DNA of 40,382 nucleotides from a virus: positions 1 through 40,382 of the IMG/VR virus record IMGVR_UViG_3300006803_002763; one strand, 5' to 3'. Made by a program: the position numbers and the translations under genes. Below, piece after piece: positions 33,103 through 40,382 of the stretch. How positions within the stretch are numbered: position 1 is the first letter of the stretch; every line of letters starts with the position of its first letter. The notes under the pieces are model-generated. The model did no database searches. It was not told where the DNA came from and was given only the letters and a program-made list of their open reading frames with translations.

Positions 33103-35217
33103 TCAATGGGGCCGTGAGATCGCCGATATCTTGATCCGGGGCGAATCTGCCTCGTCAACATAACCTTCCTCACGCGCGCGCAACATGATCTGTTCAGCAA
33201 TCACTGACTGCCGCCCCGACGGAATGCGGCCAGGCAACAGGCTGCAGGTCCTGAGGATGCCGTCCTCTGTCGGGCTGAATTTCCGGTTCGCCCGACCCCA
33301 ATCCCTGAGCCTAGACCAAAATGGTGCCCCGATTGCAATCACGTTTTGCTGGGCTGCTATTTCTGCGTCCATCGACGTATTCCGCCGGTCATCGCGCTGC
33401 GTGGTTCGTGCTTCTTCGGGGGCTACAACACAATCCTTGAAATCATCTCCATACTCGACGACTGCGCGCTCAATTGCAGCCCAACAGGCTTGCTTCTTCC
33501 CCCATTCCGTAATGTTGTTTACACCCGCCTCTGGGGCGGTAATGACCGTCGTGGCCACTTCGGCGGCCATAAGAAGAGTGTCATTCAGAGCCCTCGGAAC
33601 GGATTGTGTCCGCCAGACAGAATCCAAATCCAGCAACTTTTCGGCTTCATGGGTGTCTGATACAACCTTGGCGATCGTATAAGTGATGATGTTGGCCCGG
33701 TAACCGCCAGGATACCACGGTTGTTTCGGCACGACTTTTTCCAGATGGCGAAAGACGATCAGTTTGGCCACAAGTCGCTTGAACCACGTCTCATCAAATT
33801 TACTATCGCTGCGTGACCATTCACTTCCGATTGTCTGTGCGAACGTCCCGAAGTTCTTCTGGGCACCCTTGCTCACGGTATCAGGCTGCATCCGGAAGCT
33901 CATCTCGACTTTGGCTAGATCGGTCTTGACGAAATATTGGGACTTCGGGTTCTCGATATCGAACCGCCGACGCTCTGCAGGCGATTTTTTGGCCCGCTCC
34001 ACCAGATACTGCCCTCTTGCCCGCTCGTAGAACCACTTCGTTTCCTTGTTCGTGCCCTCCGCGGCGGGTGCCAAGACGCGGCGTGAAAACTCTTCCATCC
34101 GCATGTGAAAGGGGTGGTTCGAAAAGAAATCGGCAGCACTGACCTTGTTCTGGCTGTTGGCGTATTTTGAAATGAACGGCACAATCTCTTCGGAGACCTC
34201 GTCAGGCACGACTGTAAGCTTCAACTGGACATGGACATTATCGAGCGTTTCCGGCGATGCGGACAGGGCTGCATGCAGTGACGCCGTTGTCTGTCCCCCG
34301 TTCACGATCTGCAGATTGGTGGCCCTGACGATCTGCATTCCGTTCTCGGACCTCACCACCTCGACCTCGTCTGCTGTGGCGGACAATCCGTTGTTGTAGC
34401 TGAAGAACATCTCCGGTTCATCCTTGATGGTGTCCCGAATGCCCCTGTTGACTGCACCGCGGGCCTGCAAAAAGCTCCGCACATTCGACTCGAGAAGCCG
34501 CGCGCCCCATTTGTCATAGATCTTTGCTAGCTGAGTCCCACCCATTACGATCAGGTAGCTGTCGAGCCTGTCACCACTCCTAGACGCGGCCAGTGCAGGA
34601 AGGGCCTCGCCAAAGTCATCCCGGAAATTGACGATGATCTTCTCTCGGGCATGACCCGAGGTCTCGAAGCGGTGAAATCTTGAAAGATCCCAGACGTTAT
34701 AGGTGACAGGTACATCGGCTATCTTTCCAGCAAGGACGGCGTCCGTCCGGGCACTATAGATGGCGTTGGTAATCAGGATGAGTTTCACCTTGGTGACGGA
34801 TGACCAAGCGGATGTGATCAAGGATGCTGCACCTGCTTCTGATGATCCCTCCATCAGATCGGAACGGAAAGCAGCGCGGCGTGATGCTGCGACAAAGTTG
34901 ATCAGGCTGCCAAAGGACTTTTTCGCGTCGGCAGCATTGATTTTCACCGGAGTGGCATCGGGATGAAAGTCGCTGACGATCACGCTCAGAACGCCTTCGG
35001 ATTCCCGCGGGTCGCCGCCAATTGCGTCGATCCGGACCGGCTTTCCAGAATTCCTGTCCGAGAAGTCGACCCAGTCGGAGGTAACGATCTCGCCCTCCAT
35101 TTCTAGGCGGTTGGCCATTCGCTCAAAAAAGGCCTCCTTGACGTCTAGAGAGCTTTCTTCGGCGACTGCATCAAGTTCAGCCATGAGACCAGCGTGGTAT
35201 TCAGTTATTTCTTCCAC
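33103..35217 (-). CDS. AIPR-family abortive infection phage resistance protein
   Basis: 704 residues from GTG 35217 (AGGGA eight bases upstream). The AIPR domain is centred on residues 250-400: MFFSYNNGLSATADEVEV, NLQIVNGGQTTASLHAALS, SKYANSQNKVSAADFFSNHP. Many AIPR proteins are found beside R-M genes, and some resemble nucleases or Argonaute-associated partners; the mechanism is not established. The gene faces the defence operon, with the two stops ten bases apart. It has lower GC than the phage core and belongs to the same island. Whether it is part of the system or a separate module is unknown. Confidence 0.88.
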   Translation of the reverse strand: MEEITEYHAGLMAELDAVAEESSLDVKEAFFERMANRLEMEGEIVTSDWVDFSDRNSGKPVRIDAIGGDPRESEGVLSVIVSDFHPDATPVKINAADAKKSFGSLINFVAASRRAAFRSDLMEGSSEAGAASLITSAWSSVTKVKLILITNAIYSARTDAVLAGKIADVPVTYNVWDLSRFHRFETSGHAREKIIVNFRDDFGEALPALAASRSGDRLDSYLIVMGGTQLAKIYDKWGARLLESNVRSFLQARGAVNRGIRDTIKDEPEMFFSYNNGLSATADEVEVVRSENGMQIVRATNLQIVNGGQTTASLHAALSASPETLDNVHVQLKLTVVPDEVSEEIVPFISKYANSQNKVSAADFFSNHPFHMRMEEFSRRVLAPAAEGTNKETKWFYERARGQYLVERAKKSPAERRRFDIENPKSQYFVKTDLAKVEMSFRMQPDTVSKGAQKNFGTFAQTIGSEWSRSDSKFDETWFKRLVAKLIVFRHLEKVVPKQPWYPGGYRANIITYTIAKVVSDTHEAEKLLDLDSVWRTQSVPRALNDTLLMAAEVATTVITAPEAGVNNITEWGKKQACWAAIERAVVEYGDDFKDCVVAPEEARTTQRDDRRNTSMDAEIAAQQNVIAIGAPFWSRLRDWGRANRKFSPTEDGILRTCSLLPGRIPSGRQSVIAEQIMLRAREEGYVDEADSPRIKISAISRPH

Positions 35218-35479
35218 CGCATTATTCCCTGACTTGAATTCAAAAGCTCATTTACTCGGGAGGGCCCACTTGACCGACTGATTTTCTATATAATTGAAAT
35301 CTGTAGCCCATCGGGTGTTGCCATTGCAAATGCTCGTTGGTCGCAATCCTATGCCACGGGCCCGGGACGGGTTTCATTGCCAGTAGAGTCCTTCAACCTT
35401 GGACCGGCAGTCGAAATGTCCGGCGGGCCTCGGTTCAATCTGCAGCAAAAGTTTAGTACTCGCAATCTTAACCAACCTA
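35218..35479. other. AT-rich intergenic gap at right edge of the defence cargo
   Basis: 262 bases without a supported gene. The part near 35281-35300 is AT-rich (TTTTCTATATAATTGAAATC) and is a plausible promoter area for the AIPR gene. It also marks the return from lower-GC cargo to GC-rich phage genes, so a recombination junction may lie here. Confidence 0.35.
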
Positions 35480-36130
35480 TCACTGCCAAGGCCGCACTCT
35501 AGGCATCGCCCCCATCACCTCGATATCCCGAAGCATGCGGCCCACCGCCAATCCATCGCGAATCCAGTCCAGCGCCTGCCACCAGTCATCATAGCCGCGA
35601 CGAGCGGACACAATCTGCTCCGGGTGCGGCCGCCAGGTGACCGGACAGGCCAAAACCTCGACCGTTCGCCATTTGCCGCGGGTCAGCACGCGTTCAGTGC
35701 CGACGACTATGGTGGTCGCCCGCTCGCCATGCTGATTGCGCTTGGTATCGACCGGCACGCAGCGCGGCACCACGCCGGGCATCCAGTCGGGCGTTAGCCC
35801 AGCGCGCGCCAGTTCGGCCACGCGGATCGCCATGCGGATGCCGCCGAGGCTAGCCGGCATTCCGGCAACGGTGGCGGCGATCACCTCGGCATCTGGGTGG
35901 GTGTAACTGCCCATCTTGTGCTGGCCGCCGTCAACCTTACAGCCCAGTGCTGCGCGTTGCAGCAGGACATATTCGAGGCCAAAGCCGAAGCCTTCTTCCG
36001 ATACGTTCTTCGGAAGCGGCAGCTCCAGTTGAGCCTTCTCGATCCGAAACGCCCATTCAAGTGCCGCCTGCACGCCCAGAGCACGTTTTGTGCGTCCGCC
36101 GCGATTGATAATCGATCTCTGCAAGGTCAT
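35480..36130 (-). CDS. Conserved-looking prophage protein, unknown function (last gene of the early operon)
   Basis: 216 residues from ATG 36130, which overlaps the stop of the replication gene by ATGA; the longer frame has no ribosome site. I recognise no domain. Features are a basic start (MTLQRSIINRGGRTKRALGVQ), helical ALEWAFRIEKAQLEL, GFGFGLEYVLLQRAALGCKVD, and a C-terminal WRPHPEQIVSARRGYDDWW region. The last part resembles small phage regulators that recur at the end of early operons in rhodobacterial prophages, so an antiterminator-like or late-activator role is possible but speculative. Confidence 0.55.
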   Translation of the reverse strand: MTLQRSIINRGGRTKRALGVQAALEWAFRIEKAQLELPLPKNVSEEGFGFGLEYVLLQRAALGCKVDGGQHKMGSYTHPDAEVIAATVAGMPASLGGIRMAIRVAELARAGLTPDWMPGVVPRCVPVDTKRNQHGERATTIVVGTERVLTRGKWRTVEVLACPVTWRPHPEQIVSARRGYDDWWQALDWIRDGLAVGRMLRDIEVMGAMPRVRPWQ

Positions 36131-37143
36131 AGCACACCCCGCATCCGGAGGCGTTCCGTGGTGACGAGCCCGCGTTCCAGCATCAATCCGCACATAGCGG
36201 CGCTGATCATGTTCGGGGGCAGGTATTCGTCTGAGTTCACCTTGGCCGCATAGAATGCCGCCGTTTCATCGGGGCTGGGCCGTGGCTTGCTTTGGGCCTT
36301 GCGGCTGCGCTTGGCTTTCCCAGCACTGGCCGCCGCCTGCGCATCGCGCTGTGCAGCGCGTTCCATGAACCGGTCGAGGGCTTTGGGCCCATCGGGCGGA
36401 TTGGGATGATCGCACCGGGTCTCGGTGGCGGTCTCGATGATCCGACCCTCGGACAGCCCGAGGTCATCGATCCATTGACGCACATGGGTTCTAGCTGGCG
36501 CGCCCTGCCACCAGGCGGGCAGGCTGGCATTTGCGGCGAAGCCCAGCGCATTCAGAAGTTTTGCAAAGAACCGATCAAAATCGGCCTCGCGCGCAGCCGC
36601 GTCCTCCTCCTCCTTTACTGATTTACTTAGTGGTTCTCTTACAAGGTTAGTGTCCGGATTTCGGACACGGCTTTGGCCCTTTTCCGGACACGGGTCGGGG
36701 CAAAATCCGGACACGGCTTCGGGGTGGCTCCCGTGTCCGAAATCCGGACACGGATCAGTCGCGTCAGGCTCATCGAGACCGCACGTGCCCGCGTCATCAG
36801 TGGTTTCCAGATCGTCTGCGTACCCGTGTCCGATTTCCGGACCCGGCCCCACATCAGCCGGTGTGAAGCCGCGCTCGAACCCCAGGATGTAGCGGGTCGG
36901 CTGCTGTCGCTTGGTCACTGGATCAATCCGTGGCACACGGCGCAACAGCCCCCCGGCCTCCAACTGGCGCAGGTGGTCATTCAGCGTCGAGCGGCTGATT
37001 TCGCAATCGTGGGCCAGCCGAACCTGCGAGGGAAAGCAACCGTAATCCGGGTTGAACCGGTCGCAGAGATGCCAGAGCACGATCTTGGTTGTGGGCTTCA
37101 ACCCGCGCTGCTTGATGGCCCAGTTGGTGGCGTCATGGCTCAT
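36127..37143 (-). CDS. Helix-turn-helix replication initiator-like protein (O-like)
   Basis: 338 residues from ATG 37143 (ATGA overlap with the VRR-NUC gene); about 66 extra residues in the open frame upstream are not used. Residues 1-80 are a winged helix of the RepA/O type (MSHDATNWAIKQRGLKPTTK; DYGCFPSQVRLAHDCEISRS; LNDHLRQLEAGGLLRRVPR). A Gly/Asp/Pro-rich linker (about 95-165) is encoded by the iteron cluster. The C-terminal 150 residues form a helical domain typical of such proteins. It resembles lambda O in organisation: an N-terminal origin-binding domain with the origin in its own gene. A C-terminal helicase-recruiting role is inferred. Confidence 0.7.
   Translation of the reverse strand: MSHDATNWAIKQRGLKPTTKIVLWHLCDRFNPDYGCFPSQVRLAHDCEISRSTLNDHLRQLEAGGLLRRVPRIDPVTKRQQPTRYILGFERGFTPADVGPGPEIGHGYADDLETTDDAGTCGLDEPDATDPCPDFGHGSHPEAVSGFCPDPCPEKGQSRVRNPDTNLVREPLSKSVKEEEDAAAREADFDRFFAKLLNALGFAANASLPAWWQGAPARTHVRQWIDDLGLSEGRIIETATETRCDHPNPPDGPKALDRFMERAAQRDAQAAASAGKAKRSRKAQSKPRPSPDETAAFYAAKVNSDEYLPPNMISAAMCGLMLERGLVTTERLRMRGVL
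36650..36846 (-). repeat. Iteron cluster, probable phage replication origin
   Basis: Eight copies of a TCCGGACACGG-type sequence or its complement lie within 200 bases inside the replication gene. Direct copies lie at 36661-36670 (shorter), 36683-36693, 36706-36716, 36743-36753 and 36836-36846 (one mismatch). Inverted copies lie at 36650-36658, 36731-36740 and 36824-36833. Three inverted pairs are separated by only 2-4 bases, giving palindromes such as GTGTCCGAAATCCGGACAC. Iterons inside an O-like gene are the lambda ori plan. Confidence 0.7.
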
Positions 37144-37535
37144 GGCGCGGACCTCCGTACAGGGGGCGCAATGCGCGTCGTAAAACCGTGATCGGCCAGC
37201 GCGCCCAGCGCCTCGTCGAGGCTGCGCACCAGCGCCCAGCCGAAGCCCTGCGCCAGCACCGCATCGCGGAAGGCCTCCTGTGTCGGGCGCAGGCGTCCTT
37301 TCGGGGCTTTCAGCTCGAGAAACAGCACGCGGCCATCGCACAGGATCACCAGATCGGCAAAGCCCGCATGGACGCCCATGCCGACCAGGATCGCCTGACG
37401 CCTTGCACCGCGGGGGCCTGGCTCGGTCACCTCATTGGCGCAGTGATGGATGATTGCCGTGCGGGGCAGGGCGAGGCGCAGGGCCTGCACGAGAGATCGC
37501 TGCAGGTCAGCTTCGGGTGTGCCGCGGCGCGTCAT
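37140..37535 (-). CDS. VRR-NUC domain nuclease
   Basis: 131 residues that are almost entirely a VRR-NUC (PD-(D/E)XK-type) domain: GVHAGFADLVILCDGRVLFL, then ELKAPKGRLRPTQEAFRD. Catalytic residues are Asp of GFADL, Glu of LELKAP and Lys of ELKAPKG, with the Q of PTQ. Phage VRR-NUC proteins are small structure-specific nucleases used in replication or recombination intermediates; Holliday-junction resolution is a possible role. It is coupled to the O-like gene downstream and to the 93-residue gene upstream (four-base overlaps). Confidence 0.85.
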   Translation of the reverse strand: MTRRGTPEADLQRSLVQALRLALPRTAIIHHCANEVTEPGPRGARRQAILVGMGVHAGFADLVILCDGRVLFLELKAPKGRLRPTQEAFRDAVLAQGFGWALVRSLDEALGALADHGFTTRIAPPVRRSAP

Positions 37536-37813
37536 CCTGCGGCCCTCCCGTTCTCTTCGCGCTGGGCACGCTGCACCGGCCGCCTTGCGTCGATCACCAC
37601 CAGCAGCCTCTGCGCGTCTTCACGCTCGGCGGCGGTGTCGCCATGGACGGCCAAGACCCTGCAGGCGAGCCGGATCAGGTGGTCAGAATGATGCGCCACA
37701 TCGGCGATGACGGCGCGTGCCTCGGACAGGCGGTCTTGGGGCCAATTGTCATCGCCTGTGACGGAAATGTAGGGCGCTGTGCGGCAGGCAGGGTTAAACG
37801 GGATAGTGGTCAT
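37532..37813 (-). CDS. Small early-operon protein, unknown function
   Basis: 93 residues from ATG 37813, preceded by AGGAGG at six bases; the longer open frame is not used. The sequence is MTTIPFNPACRTAPYISVTG followed by helices (EARAVIADVAHHSDHLIRLA; EREDAQRLLVVIDARRPVQ) and a basic C-terminus. No family recognised. It overlaps both neighbours by ATGA, so it is translated with them. Nothing in the sequence suggests a catalytic role. Confidence 0.6.
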   Translation of the reverse strand: MTTIPFNPACRTAPYISVTGDDNWPQDRLSEARAVIADVAHHSDHLIRLACRVLAVHGDTAAEREDAQRLLVVIDARRPVQRAQREENGRAAG

Positions 37814-38055
37814 TTCCGACCTCCTGCCGTCTTGGCCCGCGGCATTTCTTGCGCCGCTAGCCAGTCTTGCACCGCCTTGCGCCGATAAAGCACCATGCGT
37901 CCTGCGCGGACACACGGCGGCCCGATGCGCCGCGCCTCCCAGCGCCCGAGCGTGTCGACCGTAACACTGAGCGCGTCGGCCAACTCCTTGCGGCTGATCC
38001 AGCACGACAGCAGGGTCGCGCCGGTCATCTCCGGTTCAGTCTGTGATTGAATCAT
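37810..38055 (-). CDS. AlpA/excisionase-like helix-turn-helix protein
   Basis: 81 residues from ATG 38055, with a perfect AGGAGGTAGAG ribosome site. The HTH is a MerR/AlpA-like type: WISRKELADALSVTVDTLGRW, then a wing ending RAGRMVLYRRKAVQDWLAAQE. Such proteins serve as phage excisionases or regulators of the integrase, or as transcription activators. It is the first gene of the early minus-strand operon. It may bind the att region or the promoter upstream. Confidence 0.75.
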   Translation of the reverse strand: MIQSQTEPEMTGATLLSCWISRKELADALSVTVDTLGRWEARRIGPPCVRAGRMVLYRRKAVQDWLAAQEMPRAKTAGGRK

Positions 38056-38331
38056 CTCTACCTCCTATTCGCCGCCCGGCATGGGCGGACGTCGTCAGAC
38101 AGCGAGAACAGATCGACAGGGGTGGCGGGGTGGCGCAGGGTGGCGCTCATTTGCTCAGACCAATGCCACCCCTTGTTTTATTGAGGTTTCGAGGTTTCCA
38201 GTCTCTGATGCCGCTCAACCCCAGCGCCCACACGCAACGTTAAGCAACGACTCAGATTGCGCTCGTGCTTTGTTCTGTGCTTCATCCACAGGTAGAGTGG
38301 ATTGCAGAATCAGCAGGAGAAGGAGGCAGAC

Positions 38332-38406
38332 ATGAGTGAGATTATTTTCGATCTGGGTTTGATCTTTCACTGCCCTGCGGCCGTCGCAGACTTCCGGCGC
38401 GGCTGA
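38332..38406 (+). CDS. Possible 24-residue leader peptide
   Basis: ATG 38332 is preceded by a double purine-rich ribosome site (AGGAGAAGGAGGCAG) and opens 24 codons (MSEIIFDLGLIFHCPAAVAD..), closed by TGA at 38406. It lies 92 bases before the plus-strand gene 38499-39095 and may be a leader or small regulatory peptide. The strong site is the main support; nothing else identifies it. The rest of 38056-38498 has no gene; it is the divergent promoter region between the early operon and 38499, with GAGGTTTC repeated in tandem near 38184-38200. Confidence 0.35.
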   Translation: MSEIIFDLGLIFHCPAAVADFRRG

Positions 38407-38498
38407 TCCCCATTTCCCGTTAGCAAGGCCCAAGGCCGCCTCCACAAGGGGCGCGGTGTGATGACCTGTTCCAGAACAACAAGAAAAGAAATTGAGGC

Positions 38499-39095
38499 AT
38501 GGCTTTACCACCCCGTGTTTATTTTACCCTGCACGAAGTCGCCGCCCGCTGGGATTGCACGCTTGCAGATATTGCTGGCTGGGCGTCGGTCGGGCGTTTT
38601 GACATCATGACGGCGATTGCACCGCTTATTGTCGGATCGCAGATCGTGTCCGGGTACGTTGTGGTTTCGGTCACGGACATCCTGCAGATGTTCCGCCGCT
38701 GCGGAACCGGGCCGACAAAAAGCTTTCTGCGCCGTGTCAGGCCGAAGGACCAGGAGGATTGGATCATGATCGCGGACCCGACCGACCGCATTGAGGTTTC
38801 ACTGGCAGACCTGTTGATCATAGCCGATGAGGTTCATCGCTTCGAGACGGATTGTGATCTGCTGCGGCGTCCGGCATCGCACATCGGTTCGACAGCACGC
38901 TACGATTGGGATGGGATGTATATTTTTCTCATTCGCCGCGTTCATGAACACGGCGTTCCTGAAACGCAGGCCGAATGGGTCGGGGAAGTGCAGGAATGGT
39001 TTGTAAGAAAATCCGAAAGCGGCGAGGTGCCCGATGAGCGCACAATTCGCCGACGGCTCACCCCGATCTGGAAAGCGCTGCGAGAAACGTGCTGA
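38499..39095 (+). CDS. Prophage protein with N-terminal HTH-like region, unknown function
   Basis: 198 residues. The N-terminal 30 residues (YFTLHEVAARWDCTLADIAG) look like a MerR/AlpA-type HTH. The rest is unassigned, with a hydrophobic beta stretch (LIVGSQIVSGYVVVSVTDIL), helix LLIIADEVHRFETDCDLLRR and a C-terminal winged-helix-like end (SGEVPDERTIRRRLTPIWKA). It is the only plus-strand gene beside the integrase and converges with it. The position suggests lysogenic expression, possibly as a regulator or accessory protein. I do not recognise the family. Confidence 0.55.
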   Translation: MALPPRVYFTLHEVAARWDCTLADIAGWASVGRFDIMTAIAPLIVGSQIVSGYVVVSVTDILQMFRRCGTGPTKSFLRRVRPKDQEDWIMIADPTDRIEVSLADLLIIADEVHRFETDCDLLRRPASHIGSTARYDWDGMYIFLIRRVHEHGVPETQAEWVGEVQEWFVRKSESGEVPDERTIRRRLTPIWKALRETC

Positions 39096-39109
39096 CGAAC
39101 GGTGTCGAT

Positions 39110-39143
39110 GAGGCGCAGAAACTCATGCCAACTTCTGCGCCTC
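39110..39143. terminator. Inverted repeat between convergent genes (bidirectional terminator-like)
   Basis: GAGGCGCAGAA, a 12-base loop and TTCTGCGCCTC form a perfect 11-bp stem. It spans the integrase stop (39123) and follows the plus-strand gene end (39095) by 14 bases. There is no T run, so termination is probable rather than certain. Confidence 0.5.
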
Positions 39144-40382
39144 GTCCGCGTCATGCACCAGTTTCGGCCGAGGCCTGAAGGCGATGGCCACGGCATCGAC
39201 GCCCGCGCGCAGCGGTGAGTCCATGAGATGGGCATAGCGCTGGGTCGTCTGCATCTGGCTATGGCCCAAGAGCTTGCCGATCATTTCCAGCGATGCGCCG
39301 CCGCTGACCAGCAGGGACGCAAAGGTGTGTCGCAGATCGTGGATGCGTACGTCCGGGATGCCAACCTGCCTCTGGATATTGGACCAGAAGCGTCTGATTT
39401 CCTTTACCGGCTGCCCCGGCACATCACCCGGAAACAGCAATTGGCATCCCCGCGGTACCAGCAGCTGGCGCTGTCGCACGATGGCTGCCGCTTCATCAGA
39501 AATCGGCAGGCGGTGAACCTTGCGCTGCTTGGTCATACTTGCGGGCTTTGACCAACTCAGATGCTCCAGGTTGAAATGTTCAAACCGCGCCTGACGCACC
39601 TCGCCAACGCGCGCACCCGTCAACATGCACATCCGGATAATGTCGGCCGCGCGGCGATCATCGGCCGCGTCCAGCGCCTCGGCCAGTTTGCGGATTTCCT
39701 CATGGCACAAAAAACGTTCGCGCGGGTTTTCGATCCGGCGGCGGAAACTCGAAGCCGGATTATCCTCGCGCCACCCCCAACCCACGGCGTAGGTGAACAT
39801 CTTGCGCAGGACCTCGCCGGTCCGGTTGGCGCGCACCGGGGTCGGCTTGGCCCCCTGCAGTTTCCGCGCCCGGTTATTAGGCTTGGCCTTTGACGGGCGG
39901 GCACGGCCAGCAGCGACCTTGTTCAGCAGTTTTTCCACATCATAGGGCGTGATCTCCGTTACCAGCCGGTTGCCCCATTCCGGTGCCACAAGTTTCGCCA
40001 GCATCGATTTTTGGTCTGAGGCGTTGGTTGGGGAAAGGTGCGGCAGGTGAACTTCGGTGTAGCGCTCGATCAGATCTTTGAACCTTGGGGCCTCTCGCCC
40101 GCTTTCCTTCTGGCCCAATGGATCGCCACCAGCGTCGATCTCACGTCGCAATTCCTTCGCCCGGTCGCGGGCGGACGTCGTCGACCATTCGGGCCAGCGC
40201 CCGATGGTCATCCGCCGTTGCCGCCCTGCATGGCGATAGTCGATCGTGAATGCCCGATTCCCCGACCGGTATATGCAGACTGCAAAGCCCCGCACATCCG
40301 TGTCAAAAATCTGGTAATCACGCCCCGCCGCCGGTTCGGCATCGCGAACGCATTTCTCATTCAATCGCAATCGGTTGACCAT
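39123..40382 (-). CDS. int: Tyrosine integrase (phage integrase family, DUF4102 N-terminus)
   Basis: At least 419 residues; the start ATG coincides with the window edge, so a longer start cannot be excluded. Order: DUF4102-type arm domain (about 1-90, YQIFDTDVRGFAVCIYRSGN), core-binding domain (about 100-200) and catalytic domain (about 215-400). Catalytic residues are visible: Arg in LTGARVGEVRQ, Lys in SMTKQRKVHRLP, HxxR in IHDLRHTFASLL, His in GHSQMQTTQ and the nucleophile Tyr in QRYAHLM. It mediates site-specific integration and, with an excisionase, excision. Integrases of this family usually recombine into a tRNA or tmRNA gene; the attachment site lies outside or at the window edge. Confidence 0.93.
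   Translation of the reverse strand: MVNRLRLNEKCVRDAEPAAGRDYQIFDTDVRGFAVCIYRSGNRAFTIDYRHAGRQRRMTIGRWPEWSTTSARDRAKELRREIDAGGDPLGQKESGREAPRFKDLIERYTEVHLPHLSPTNASDQKSMLAKLVAPEWGNRLVTEITPYDVEKLLNKVAAGRARPSKAKPNNRARKLQGAKPTPVRANRTGEVLRKMFTYAVGWGWREDNPASSFRRRIENPRERFLCHEEIRKLAEALDAADDRRAADIIRMCMLTGARVGEVRQARFEHFNLEHLSWSKPASMTKQRKVHRLPISDEAAAIVRQRQLLVPRGCQLLFPGDVPGQPVKEIRRFWSNIQRQVGIPDVRIHDLRHTFASLLVSGGASLEMIGKLLGHSQMQTTQRYAHLMDSPLRAGVDAVAIAFRPRPKLVHDADEAQKLA

Noticed and set aside
36650-36846. CRISPR array
   Set aside because: The repeats are about 10 bases, partly inverted and irregularly spaced, and lie in a coding gene; no 28-37 base repeat with uniform spacers is present.

Overview
The window is most likely a near-complete, high-GC temperate prophage of a Rhodobacteraceae-type alphaproteobacterium (Rhodobacter/Paracoccus/roseobacter group). 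The reasons are GC-rich codon use, a tail module like that of the rhodobacterial gene transfer agent (DUF2460, DUF2163, NlpC/P60 and the giant TIM-barrel tail protein), and small prophage proteins typical of this group. A tyrosine integrase lies at the right edge. The left edge holds only a few codons of what may be a host HTH gene.

Layout: (1) About 236-23114, minus strand, is one long late operon read right to left: small and large terminase, gpW-like joiner, lambda-type portal, S49 protease with an internal scaffold start, decoration protein D, capsid E, head-tail joining proteins, tail terminator, tail tube, frameshifted tail assembly chaperone, tape measure, four GTA-like baseplate proteins, DUF2793 tail fibre, holin-like protein, M15 endolysin and an embedded Rz/Rz1-type spanin pair. 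A plus-strand Abi_C abortive-infection gene (14219-15022) interrupts it as a moron. (2) 23243-24651, plus strand, holds four small accessory genes. (3) 24795-26054, minus strand, is a ParB/DNA-methylase fusion. (4) 26055-26863 is non-coding, with a hairpin and a cluster of TGGMTTCCG repeats. (5) 26864-33093, plus strand, is a tightly overlapped six-gene defence operon: Dcm-like C5 methyltransferase, Vsr nick endonuclease, MORC-like GHKL ATPase, HNH nuclease, SNF2 helicase and a stand-alone EcoRII-N DNA-recognition domain. A convergent AIPR abortive-infection gene (33103-35217) follows. (6) 35480-38055, minus strand, is a five-gene early operon with an O-like replication gene that carries an iteron cluster (probable phage origin), a VRR-NUC nuclease and an AlpA/Xis-like HTH protein. 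(7) 38499-40382 holds an uncharacterised plus-strand protein and the convergent integrase.

The most interesting element is the operon at 26.9-33.1 kb. Its methyltransferase resembles E. coli Dcm, which methylates CCWGG. Its last gene is the CCWGG-reading effector domain of EcoRII without the nuclease half. Between them are a MORC ATPase, an HNH nuclease and a SWI2/SNF2 motor. This looks like a modular CCWGG restriction system in which recognition, motor and cleavage are split between proteins. MORC-type R-M neighbourhoods are known from comparative genomics; I do not know whether this exact composition has been described. Other notable signals are a textbook -1 frameshift heptamer in the tail chaperone gene, an iteron origin inside the replication gene, and a prophage with at least three separable anti-phage modules.
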